Of a DNA stretch of 10,172 nt, positions 1-7,540 are shown piece by piece; positions within the stretch are counted from its first letter, which is position 1, and each line of letters begins with the position of its first letter. The notes under the pieces were generated by a model. That model ran no database searches. It was not told the DNA's origin and worked only from the letters and a program-made list of their open reading frames with translations. This DNA is from Myxococcales bacterium. GTDB taxonomy: Bacteria > Myxococcota > Myxococcia > Myxococcales > Anaeromyxobacteraceae. The stretch is from NCBI GenBank assembly GCA_021784995.1, contig JAJYHA010000251.1, forward strand, positions 1 through 10,172, written 5' to 3'. A program made the translations under genes and the position numbers.

Positions 1-2
1 TC

Positions 3-1475
3 CTGGTCATCAACAAGATCGACCGGCAGGACGCCCGCCCGAAGGAGGTCCTCGACCTCGTCTACTCGCTGTACATCGACCTCGGGGCGAACGAGCACCA
101 GATCGACTTCCCGGTCCTCTACACGGTGGCCCGGGAGGGCCGGGCCGCCCGCACGGTGGCCGAGGCGCTCCGCGCCGACGGGCTGCGGCCGCTCTTCGAC
201 GCCATCCTCGACCACATCCCCGCGCCGCCCCCCGCCGAGCGCGAGGGGCTTCAGCTGCTGATCGACAACCTCGACTACGACGACTACGTGGGCCGGCTCG
301 CCATCGGCCGCATCGCCTCGGGGGTGGCCCACGAGGGCGACGCCATCGCCGTGATCCGGGAGGAGGGGCGCGTCGTCCCGGCTCGGCTGGTGCGCCTCTA
401 CGCCTTCGACGGGCTCAAGCGCGTCGAGGTGAAGGACGCCGGGCCCGGGGACATCGTGTGCATCGCGGGCGCCGAGGAGATCGGCATCGGCGACACCATC
501 AGCGATCCCGCCTTCCCGGTGGCGCTCCCGCGCATCAGCGTGGAGGAGCCCACCATGTCGATGATCTTCCGCGTGAACGACGGCCCCTTCGCCGGCCGCG
601 AGGGCAAATACGTCACCAGCCGCAACATCCGGGAGCGCCTCTACCGCGAGGCGTACCGGAACGTGTCGATCCGGGTCGAGGACACCGAGACGCCCGACGC
701 GTTCAAGGTGGTGGGGCGCGGCGAGCTGCAGCTGGCCGTCATCGTCGAGAACATGCGGCGCGAGGGGTACGAGCTGACCGTCTCCAACCCCGAGCCGATC
801 CTGAAGACGCTCGACGGCGAGCTCCACGAGCCGATGGAGCTGCTCGTGTGCGACCTGCCCGACGACGCGGTGGGCGGAGTGACCCAGAACCTGGGACCGC
901 GCAAGGGGCGGATGGTGGACATGCAGCCGCTCGGCTCCGGGCGCACGCGGCTCCAGTTCCGCGTCCCCGCCCGCGGCCTCATCGGGTTCCGCGGCGAGTT
1001 CCTCACCCTCACCCGCGGCGAGGGCATCCTGTCGTCGCAGTTCGACGGCTACGAGCCCTGGCAGGGGCGCATCGAGAAGCGGAAGAGCGGCGCCATCGTC
1101 TCCGACCGCGAGGGCGAGGTGGTGGCCTACGCCTGCTTCTACGGGCAGGAGCGCGGCGCGCTCTTCGTGAAGCCGGGCGATCCCGTCTACACCGGGATGA
1201 TCGTGGGCGAGCACGGCCACGACAACGACCTCGACTTCAACATCTGCAAGGAGAAGAAGCTCACCAACATCCGGGCCGCCGGCCGCGACGACAACATCCT
1301 CCTCACGCCGCCGCGCGAGATGTCGCTGGAGCGCGCCCTGGAGTGGATCGCCGAGGACGAGCTGGTCGAGGTGACGCCGCGGAGCCTCCGTCTGCGGAAG
1401 AAGTTCCTCGACCCCAACACGCGCTACAAGCTGGAGCGCGATCGCAAGCGCGGCTCGGCCGTGGCGCAGGCCTGA
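3..1475 (+). CDS. typA: Ribosome-associated GTPase TypA/BipA, 5'-truncated by window edge
   Basis: Translation GTPase of the EF-G/EF-Tu class that binds the ribosome; in other bacteria it supports 50S assembly and stress or cold adaptation. The frame is open from base 3, and the first visible residues, LVINKIDR, contain the NKID guanine-specificity motif (G4). About 120 N-terminal residues with the P-loop and switch regions therefore lie outside the window. The remaining 490 residues fit the usual ~610 aa length. They include an EF-Tu-like domain II (DYVGRLAIGRIASG near visible residue 95), an EF-G domain III-like part (GRGELQLAVIVENMRREGYE), an EF-G domain V-like part (LGPRKGRMVDM, RGLIGFRGEFLTLTRG) and the TypA-specific C-terminal domain (GEHGHDNDLDFNICKEKKLT, LTPPREMSLERALEWIAEDE). 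The GTG at 126 is an internal valine and not the start. It converges on rplC with 52 bp between the stop codons. Identification is secure. Confidence 0.97.
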   Translation: MVINKIDRQDARPKEVLDLVYSLYIDLGANEHQIDFPVLYTVAREGRAARTVAEALRADGLRPLFDAILDHIPAPPPAEREGLQLLIDNLDYDDYVGRLAIGRIASGVAHEGDAIAVIREEGRVVPARLVRLYAFDGLKRVEVKDAGPGDIVCIAGAEEIGIGDTISDPAFPVALPRISVEEPTMSMIFRVNDGPFAGREGKYVTSRNIRERLYREAYRNVSIRVEDTETPDAFKVVGRGELQLAVIVENMRREGYELTVSNPEPILKTLDGELHEPMELLVCDLPDDAVGGVTQNLGPRKGRMVDMQPLGSGRTRLQFRVPARGLIGFRGEFLTLTRGEGILSSQFDGYEPWQGRIEKRKSGAIVSDREGEVVAYACFYGQERGALFVKPGDPVYTGMIVGEHGHDNDLDFNICKEKKLTNIRAAGRDDNILLTPPREMSLERALEWIAEDELVEVTPRSLRLRKKFLDPNTRYKLERDRKRGSAVAQA

Positions 1476-1503
1476 CGCCGGCGCGCGCGCGGCGCGCCCG
1501 GCG
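1476..1503. terminator. GC hairpin between convergent typA and rplC
   Basis: Directly after the typA stop codon, the bases CGCCGG pair with CCGGCG, and an inner GC-repeat stem continues past a one-base bulge. This gives a strong hairpin of about 11 bp. It lies between two converging genes, so it could end transcription from both sides. There is no run of T on either strand, so a classical intrinsic terminator is not shown and the call rests on position and stem strength. Confidence 0.4.
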
Positions 1504-1527
1504 GTGGTCGCCCCGGCGCCGGCGCGC

Positions 1528-2238
1528 TCACACCTTCGGCTTCGCGCGCTGGCGCTCTTCCTGCTTCTGCTTGGGCCGCGGCTGCCCCTTCACGGCCGTG
1601 TTCACGAAGAGCAGCGCGTCGGCGTGACCCGGGACGGAGCCGCTCACGAGCAGCAGGTTCCGGTCGGCCTCGATGCCGGCCACCGTCAGGTTCTGGATGG
1701 TGACCTGCTCCACGCCGAGGTGGCCGGGGAGGTGCTTGCCCTTCCAGACCTTGCCCGGCGTCTTGCGCTGGCCAACGGCGCCCACGTGCCGGTGGTGCTC
1801 GTGCGCGGTGGAGCTGTCGCGCGCGGCTCCCTTCATGCCCCACCGCTTGAAGACGCCCTGGAACCCGCGCCCCTTCGTGAGGCCCGTCACGTCGATCCGC
1901 TGCGCGACCTTGAAGACCTTGTCGACGGTGAGCACGTCGCCCGCCTTCACGTCACCGAGGACCTTGGCGTCCCTGGGGCGGACCTCCTGGAGGTGGCGGA
2001 AGACGGGCGTGCCCGCCTTCTTGAAGACGCCCACCTCGGCCCTGGAGAGCCTGTGCTCGTGCTTCGCGTCGATCGGCCCGAAGGCGATCACCACCGCGTC
2101 GTAGCCGTCCTTCTCGGCCGTCTTGCGCCGGACGACCGTGCAGGGACCGCACTCGAGCACCGTCACCGGGATGCAATCGCCGGCGGCGTCGAAGATCTGG
2201 GTCATGCCGACCTTCTTCGCCAGGAGACCCGTCGCCAT
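1528..2238 (-). CDS. rplC: 50S ribosomal protein L3
   Basis: Early-assembling large-subunit protein that binds 23S rRNA near the peptidyl-transferase centre. The family is clear from the N-terminus (MATGLLAKKVGMTQIF), the core (VDVTG-type segment RIDVTGLTKGRGFQGVFKRW) and the loop motif GQRKTPGKVWKGKHLPGHLG followed by VTIQNLTV and DRNLLLVSGSVPG. The ATG at 2238 was chosen over an upstream in-frame start because a GAGGTG ribosome-binding site sits 6 to 7 bases before it and the protein then begins as L3 usually does. The length is 236 aa, somewhat longer than the usual 205 to 220, owing to a Lys/Arg/Gln-rich C-terminal tail. At the position of E. coli Gln150, which PrmB methylates, this protein has Lys159, so that modification is not expected. 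No rpsJ, rplD or rplW adjoins it, which is unusual for rplC. It has its own promoter. Confidence 0.96.
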   Translation of the reverse strand: MATGLLAKKVGMTQIFDAAGDCIPVTVLECGPCTVVRRKTAEKDGYDAVVIAFGPIDAKHEHRLSRAEVGVFKKAGTPVFRHLQEVRPRDAKVLGDVKAGDVLTVDKVFKVAQRIDVTGLTKGRGFQGVFKRWGMKGAARDSSTAHEHHRHVGAVGQRKTPGKVWKGKHLPGHLGVEQVTIQNLTVAGIEADRNLLLVSGSVPGHADALLFVNTAVKGQPRPKQKQEERQRAKPKV

Positions 2239-2325
2239 GGAGACACCTCGCATTGGTCCGCCCCGCGTGCGCTGCCGGGGAGGACGTGCCGTGGAGACCC
2301 GCGCCCGTGGCGCAGGGGAGGCGTG

Positions 2326-2354
2326 CTTTTAGCCGAGTGGGCCCTGCCTGTCAA
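2326..2354 (-). promoter_or_regulatory. Sigma-70-type promoter of rplC
   Basis: On the minus strand there is a perfect TTGACA (-35, bases 2349-2354), a 17-bp spacer, and TAAAAG (-10, bases 2326-2331, 4 of 6 to TATAAT). It predicts a start near base 2319 and an untranslated leader of about 80 nt before the rplC ATG. It is the best housekeeping-type promoter in the window. The leader is long enough for feedback control, but no known L-protein binding structure was recognised. Confidence 0.75.
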
Positions 2355-2417
2355 CTCGCCGGCCGGGCGGGATGTGCCGTGACGGCAGCCACTTGCGACG
2401 ACAGGGCGTCAGGCCGG

Positions 2418-3116
2418 TCACGCCGCGTCGGGCGGTGTGGGCAGGAGCAGGACCAGTCCTCCACCGGCCGCCGCCAGGGAGCCGCCGAGCACCTGCGCCG
2501 CTCGCGCCGCCACGTGCAGCGACAGCGCCCGCCCGCTCGGATCCGAGGCCGTCCCCTTGCGCGGCGGCTGCAGGGCGTCGGCCGCCAGCGGCGCACCTCG
2601 GAAGGTGAGCGCCACGCCGTCCGGACCCCGCGCCGCGACCACGCTGGCCACCGCCCCGTCACGCCCCACGACCGCCAGGATGCCCTCGAGCGCGCGCTCG
2701 ACCAGCCCACGGTCGGCCCAGGCCGTGACGTCCTCCGCGACCGCCACGTCGACCGCGGCCGGCCCCGCCCGCGTTCGCGCCGCCTCCAGCGCCTCGCGGA
2801 GCGGCACCTCCTCTCGCCTCATGGGCATGCCGCCCGCCTCGAGCCGCTCCGCCAGGAAGTGGTCCTCGACCAGCAGCCGCAGCCGCTGGAGCGACCGCAG
2901 GCACATCCCGGCCAGCTTCTGGCCACGCGCCCCGGCGCGCTCCTCCGGCGAGAGCCGCGCCAGGAGCTCCGCGCTCCACAGCGCGGTGGAGAGCGGGTTC
3001 CGCACCTCGTGGGCCACGAACCCTAGGAGGCTCCCGCGCTGCTCGGCCTCGCCCGTCGCCTCCGGGACGGCCGGCGCCGACTCCGCCCCGGAGGTGGAAG
3101 GAGACCTGTCGCTCAA
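2418..3116 (-). CDS. Histidine-kinase-like protein with degenerate ATPase domain
   Basis: A soluble protein of about 232 aa, counted from a TTG at 3116. A dimerisation/phospho-acceptor domain is clear: the H-box FVAHEVRNPLS (His about residue 36) is followed by a helical stretch to about residue 105. The C-terminal part keeps the fold pattern of a HATPase_c domain, with WADRGLVERALEGIL at the N-box position and, near the end, SGRALSLHVAARAAQVLGGSL like the G2 box and last helix. The N-box asparagines are replaced by Gly and Val, and no DxGxG (G1) motif is visible, so ATP binding is doubtful. No sensor domain or membrane segment is present. The start is uncertain: the frame is open to 3350, but the upstream part looks non-coding and lies in the rpoH promoter region. 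The TTG at 3116 has a weak ribosome-binding site but fits a promoter at 3171-3199. It is divergent from rpoH and lies 179 bp upstream of rplC on the same strand. Function unknown; possibly a phosphotransfer or pseudo-kinase partner. Confidence 0.75.
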   Translation of the reverse strand: MSDRSPSTSGAESAPAVPEATGEAEQRGSLLGFVAHEVRNPLSTALWSAELLARLSPEERAGARGQKLAGMCLRSLQRLRLLVEDHFLAERLEAGGMPMRREEVPLREALEAARTRAGPAAVDVAVAEDVTAWADRGLVERALEGILAVVGRDGAVASVVAARGPDGVALTFRGAPLAADALQPPRKGTASDPSGRALSLHVAARAAQVLGGSLAAAGGGLVLLLPTPPDAA

Positions 3117-3172
3117 GGGTGTGCGCTCGCAGCAGGCACGGGATCGTTTCGCAGCCGGGACCGGGCTGCCAT
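3113..3172 (-). CDS. Possible 19-residue leader peptide before the kinase-like gene
   Basis: An ATG at 3172 opens a 19-codon frame (MAARSRLRNDPVPAASAHP) that ends in TGA overlapping the proposed TTG start of the kinase-like gene (TTGA). This arrangement is typical of translational coupling. Alternatively the ATG is the true gene start and a frameshift separates it from the rest. The ribosome-binding site is poor (GGAG 11 bases upstream), and composition gives no independent support, so this is only a candidate. Confidence 0.2.
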   Translation of the reverse strand: MAARSRLRNDPVPAASAHP

Positions 3173-3199
3173 GAAAACGCGCGCTCCGGGAGAGCTCAA
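3171..3199 (-). promoter_or_regulatory. Candidate sigma-70-type promoter of the kinase-like gene
   Basis: On the minus strand, TTGAGC (3194-3199), a 17-bp spacer and TTTCAT (3171-3176) each match the housekeeping consensus at 4 of 6 positions. The predicted start near 3164 would give a leader of about 48 nt to the TTG at 3116. The support is modest. Confidence 0.35.
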
Positions 3200-3379
3200 G
3201 AGCGTGAGCGCCGCCTTTCTGGGGTGCCCCCGCGCGGAGGCGGCGAGCATGGCCGGGCGGGGCGCGATGGGGAGGAAGTCGTCCAATCGGTAAGAATTCC
3301 CCACCTGCAGCGGGCGGGCGGTGGGCTCCTCCGACGCCAGTCGGCTGCAATCCTTCGTCTTCGCGTCGCCCCCGCCGGC

Positions 3380-3395
3380 TGGCACCCGGGTTGCT
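3380..3395 (+). promoter_or_regulatory. Sigma-54 (-24/-12) promoter of rpoH
   Basis: TGGCACCCGGGTTGCT matches the sigma-54 consensus TGGCACG-N4-TTGCW at every defined position but one, with the invariant GG and GC exactly 10 bp apart. The predicted start is near 3406, which leaves a leader of about 49 nt before the rpoH ATG. The same bases could also be read as a weaker sigma-70 promoter (TTGCTT at 3391, 17-bp spacer, TATCGG at 3414). The two readings are not exclusive. Confidence 0.75.
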
Positions 3396-3454
3396 TGATC
3401 TCGTCCCGAGAGGTATCGGTGTCTGGGGTGGCGTGACGGCAGCGCGGAGGCGCG

Positions 3455-4378
3455 ATGAGGAGAGAGCTCGTTCACGGCGCGGCAGGCTCGCTCGAGCTCT
3501 ACCTCGCCGAGATCAACCGGTTCCCGCTCCTGACGGTCGAGGAGGAGCGGAGCCTCGCGCGCACCTACCGCCAGAAGGGCGACACCCGGGCGGCGCACCG
3601 CCTGGTGACGGCGAACCTCCGCTTCGTCGTGAAGATCGCGTACGAGTACCGCTCCTACGGCTTCACGATGACCGACCTCATCCAGGAGGGGAACATCGGC
3701 CTCATGAAGGCCGTGCAGAAGTTCGATCCGGAGCGGGAGATCCGGCTCATCTCCTACGCGGTCTGGTGGATCCGGGCCTACATCCAGAACCACATCCTCC
3801 GCTCGTGGTCGCTCGTGAAGCTCGGGACCACCCAGGCGCAGCGGAAGCTCTTCTTCTCGCTGGGCCGGGCCCGCCGCGAGCTCGACCGGATGGACGGCGA
3901 CCCGGGGCTGCACCCCCACGACGAGGAGACCACGCGCCTCGCCCGGAAGCTGCAGGTGAAGCCGGGCGAGGTCGAGGAGATGTCGCAGCGGATGGAGGGG
4001 CGCGACCTCTCGCTCGACGCGCCCGTGGGCGACGACGGGGGCCACAGCCACGTCGACTTCGTGGCCGATCCGGGGCCTTCGCAGGACCGTGAGCTCTCGC
4101 GCGCGCAGGAGCGGACGATGGTGGCGGCCCGCGTCGGCGACGCGCTCGGTCGCCTCGATCCGCGGGAGCGCTACATCATCGAGCGGCGCGTGATGGGCGA
4201 GCGCCCCGCGACGCTGAAGGAGCTGGGCGAGCACTTCGGCTTCAGCCGCGAGCGGGCGCGCCAGCTCGAGATCCGCGCCAAGGAGAAGCTACGGCAGGCG
4301 CTGCACGCCCTGGCGGTGGAGGTGGAGTGGCCCACCGGCGGAGCGCCGGCCGACGGCGACGATCGGGCCCTCCCCTGA
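3455..4378 (+). CDS. rpoH: RNA polymerase sigma factor RpoH (sigma-32 type)
   Basis: Alternative sigma factor that directs RNA polymerase to heat-shock or stress promoters. Region 1.2 ([20 protein letters not shown], residues 12-31) is followed by region 2 ([50 protein letters not shown], to about residue 114). Next comes the RpoH box QRKLFFSLG (129-137), which separates this class from RpoD and RpoS. Region 4 with its helix-turn-helix is at about 228-285 ([32 protein letters not shown]). The 307 aa length is close to the family norm, with a short Pro/Gly/Asp tail. The ATG at 3455 is preceded by GGAGG about 5 bases upstream. Related factors in Myxococcus (SigB, SigC) act in development, so this copy need not be the main heat-shock factor. 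It has a sigma-54-type promoter and converges on the response regulator gene. Confidence 0.93.
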   Translation: MRRELVHGAAGSLELYLAEINRFPLLTVEEERSLARTYRQKGDTRAAHRLVTANLRFVVKIAYEYRSYGFTMTDLIQEGNIGLMKAVQKFDPEREIRLISYAVWWIRAYIQNHILRSWSLVKLGTTQAQRKLFFSLGRARRELDRMDGDPGLHPHDEETTRLARKLQVKPGEVEEMSQRMEGRDLSLDAPVGDDGGHSHVDFVADPGPSQDRELSRAQERTMVAARVGDALGRLDPRERYIIERRVMGERPATLKELGEHFGFSRERARQLEIRAKEKLRQALHALAVEVEWPTGGAPADGDDRALP

Positions 4379-4394
4379 CCGACGGCCGCGTCGG
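4379..4394. terminator. Hairpin between convergent rpoH and response regulator
   Basis: CCGACG-GCCG-CGTCGG is a perfect 6-bp stem with a 4-base loop. It starts at the base after the rpoH stop and lies 21 bp from the stop of the converging regulator gene. A GC-rich stretch follows without a T-run. Terminator function is inferred from position. Confidence 0.4.
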
Positions 4395-4415
4395 GCGCGT
4401 GCGGGCCCGGCCGGC

Positions 4416-5800
<1,385 letters not shown>

Positions 5801-5804
<4 letters not shown>

Positions 5805-7309
5805 GCGGCGTGCTCCGTGGCGCGCTCGCTCACGGCGGGATGCGCGCGCTGCAAGGTGATGGTGAAGACGGTGCCACCCTCGGGCGGGCAGCGGTAGCCG
5901 ATGTGGCCGCCGTGCTCCGCCACGATGCGGGCCGAGATGGCGAGCCCGAGCCCGTTGCCCTCGCGCTTGGTCGTGAAGAAGGGCTTGAAGACGTGCGGCC
6001 GGACCTCGGCCGGGATCCCGGGGCCGTCGTCCTGCAGCTCGACGCAGATCCGCCCCTCCACCTCGAAGGCCCGGATGGCGAGCTTCCCCGTCCCATCCAT
6101 GGCCTGGCAGGCGTTCAGGCAGATGTTGAGGAAGACCTGCTCGAGCTGGCTGGGGTCGGCCAGCACCGGCGGCAGGCCGGGGTGGCGCTCGAAGGAGATG
6201 GCCACCTCGGCCGCGCGGCGCTGCTGGCGCACCAGGAAGAGCACCTTCTCCAGCGTCGTCTCGACGTCGGTGGTGCGCAGGCGCGCCTTGGGCGGGCGGG
6301 CGAAGCTGAGCAGGCTCTCCATCGTGTTCCCGAGCCGCTGCACCTGGTGCCGCATCTCCGACACCACCTCCGCCCGCGGCGAGCCGGCCAGGTCCTCCGC
6401 CAGCACCTCCAGGGCGCCCGAGAGGCCGGCCAGGGGGTTCTTGATCTCGTGCGCGAGGCCGGTCGCGAGCTCGCCGACGGCGGCGAAGCGGTCGGCCCGG
6501 ACCATGCGCTCGCGGTAGAAGGCCTCCAGCTCCGTCTGGCTGCGCCGCAGGGCGGTCAGCATCGCGTCGAAGCCCCGCGCCGCCGTGCCCAGCTCGTCGG
6601 CCCGACCCTCGTCGGCGCGCACCCCCAGGTCGCCCGACTCCGCCCGCTTCATCGAGGCCACCAGGCGCTTCAGCGGCGCCACCGCCTCTCGGCCGACGAG
6701 CCACCAGGCGATCCCCATCAGGCAGAGGAAGGCGACCGCCGCCGAGAGCCCCAGCGTCCGCGCCAGCTTCCCCTTCTGCGCGAGGACGGCGAGCCGCGTG
6801 AAGCGGAGATCGAGCCAGCCGTTGAAGTGCTGGGAGGTGCCGTGGCAGGCGGCGCAGGAGGCGGCGTTGGGGATGGGGTGGATGACGGCGTACTGGGCCG
6901 GGTTCCCCTCGGGGGCGGTCACCACGGTCGGCGCGGTGAAGCGCCCCATGTGCGCGCCCCAGGGCCGGGTGCCCGCCACGCCGGGCCGCGTCGAGCTCTG
7001 CACCTCTCCGTTGGGCTTGATGACGCTGATCGACTCGATGTCGTTGCGGTGGCCCATCACCACCGCCAGCATCTGCGGCAGCTGCTCGGGGTTGCCCTGC
7101 ATCATGGTCGAGGTGACGCCGTTCGCGACCATGCCCGCGAACAGCTCGGCCCTGTCGTGCTGGCCGCTCTCCATGTCCGCCGCGTAGAAGGCCACCGCCG
7201 AGATCACCATCGCCCCGAGGATGGCCGCGAAGAGGATGGCCGTGGGCAGCAGGATGCGGGCCCGCATGCTGCGGTCGAGTTGCTTCCAGATCTCGCGGAG
7301 CTGTCGCAC
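5801..7309 (-). CDS. Membrane sensor histidine kinase with periplasmic c-haem motif
   Basis: Transmembrane kinase of about 502 aa, partner of the NtrC-type regulator that overlaps its stop. Counted from the GTG at 7309: TM1 at about 20-42, a periplasmic sensor domain at about 43-184, TM2 at about 185-206 and HAMP at about 207-259. These are followed by the H-box LAHEIKNPLAGLSG (His287), the N-box FLNICLNACQAM (Asn395/Asn399), G1 DDGPG (427-431), an F-box (FKPFFTTK) and G2 GNGLGLA (451-457), so the kinase core looks complete. The sensor domain holds CAACH (152-156, bases 6842-6856), a covalent haem c attachment motif on the side where cytochrome c maturation occurs, with a second His shortly after (SQHFNG). 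Haem binding suggests sensing of redox state, a gas or haem supply; the signal is unknown. The start is uncertain: GTG 7309 fits a predicted start site near 7333, but ATG 7267 and TTG 7348 are also in frame. It lies downstream of hemA on the same strand. Confidence 0.92.
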
Positions 7310-7337
7310 GGGGGCTCGGACTGGGTGATGTGCCGCA

Positions 7338-7353
7338 GGTCCTCGCAAGGACC
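7338..7353. repeat. Inverted repeat over the kinase -12 element
   Basis: GGTCCT-CGCA-AGGACC is a perfect 6-bp inverted repeat with a 4-base centre. It covers the -12 part of the candidate sigma-54 promoter of the kinase gene. It could be an operator, or a hairpin in read-through RNA from hemA. There is no T-run. Confidence 0.4.
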
Positions 7354-7359
7354 GGACCA
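7344..7359 (-). promoter_or_regulatory. Candidate sigma-54 promoter of the kinase-regulator operon
   Basis: On the minus strand, TGGTCCGGTCCTTGCG keeps the invariant GG and GC at the right 10-bp spacing and the full TTGC, with three mismatches elsewhere to TGGCACG-N4-TTGCW. The predicted start near 7333 lies 24 nt before the GTG at 7309. It is weaker than the hemA and rpoH elements but supported by the palindromes upstream. Confidence 0.5.
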
Positions 7360-7436
7360 GGGTGCGTCATATCACCAGAAGTGTCGGATGGGCCCTGGAA
7401 TCGCGCCTTTTCACACCGGATCGAGCGCGCCGGAGG

Positions 7437-7449
7437 CGTGATCGTTGCG
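7437..7449. promoter_or_regulatory. Weak second activator site before the kinase
   Basis: CGTGATCGTTGCG matches CGCAAG-N-CTTGCG at 8 of 12 positions, with five of six bases in the right half. Its centre is 39 bp from the perfect site at 7476-7488, the same spacing as the pair before hemA. On sequence alone it would not be called; the spacing is the argument. Confidence 0.3.
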
Positions 7450-7475
7450 TCAAACAACCCACCCCCGGCGGTGGA

Positions 7476-7488
7476 CGCAAGGCTTGCG
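7476..7488. promoter_or_regulatory. Palindromic activator site (UAS) before the kinase
   Basis: CGCAAG-G-CTTGCG is a perfect 13-bp palindrome, centred about 149 bp upstream of the predicted kinase transcript start. It shares 11 of 12 palindrome bases with each of two sites before hemA. Position and symmetry fit a binding site for a Fis-type helix-turn-helix of an NtrC-family activator. Confidence 0.6.
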
Positions 7489-7540
7489 CAGGACGAAGGA
7501 GGCCGGCGGAGCCGCTCCGGTCGAACGCTGGCGCGGCGCG

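Larger units (their letters stand above)
3117..3454. other. Divergent intergenic region between kinase-like gene and rpoH
   Basis: About 338 bp lie between the chosen start of the kinase-like gene and rpoH. The region holds a candidate housekeeping promoter leftward (3171-3199), a comparatively AT-rich patch around the EcoRI-like GAATTC at 3294-3299, and the rightward sigma-54 promoter of rpoH (3380-3395). It could be partly coding if the kinase-like gene starts upstream of 3116. No clear copy of the CGCAAG-N-CTTGCG palindrome seen near hemA was found here. Confidence 0.5.
7310..7540. other. Intergenic region between hemA and the kinase gene
   Basis: This gap of about 231 bp on the minus strand is long for a co-transcribed pair and holds regulatory structure: the candidate sigma-54 promoter (7344-7359), the inverted repeat over it, the perfect palindrome at 7476-7488 and a weak second half-site at 7437-7449. 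No gene was recognised in it. No T-tailed terminator for hemA was seen, so read-through from hemA is possible. Confidence 0.55.

Noticed and set aside
458..1627. A 389-residue plus-strand frame inside typA
   Set aside because: It is an Arg-rich out-of-frame shadow of TypA.
1504..2382. A 292-residue plus-strand frame opposite rplC
   Set aside because: It is antisense to a clear ribosomal protein gene and shows no domain of its own.
3289..3301. GGTAAGAATTCCC as a copy of the hemA-type palindrome before rpoH
   Set aside because: It also matches only 7 of 12 positions; the symmetry comes mainly from GAATTC.
3345..3358. TGCAATCCTTCGT as a copy of the hemA-type palindrome before rpoH
   Set aside because: It matches only 7 of 12 positions, lies very close to the promoter and has no partner at 39 bp.
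3113..4234. A 373-residue minus-strand frame opposite rpoH
   Set aside because: It is a shadow of rpoH, with low-complexity composition and no family features; only its last 19 codons were kept as a possible leader peptide.
5810..7441. A 543-residue plus-strand frame opposite the kinase
   Set aside because: It is antisense to a protein with complete kinase motifs, and its Arg/His/Leu-rich composition has no recognisable domain.
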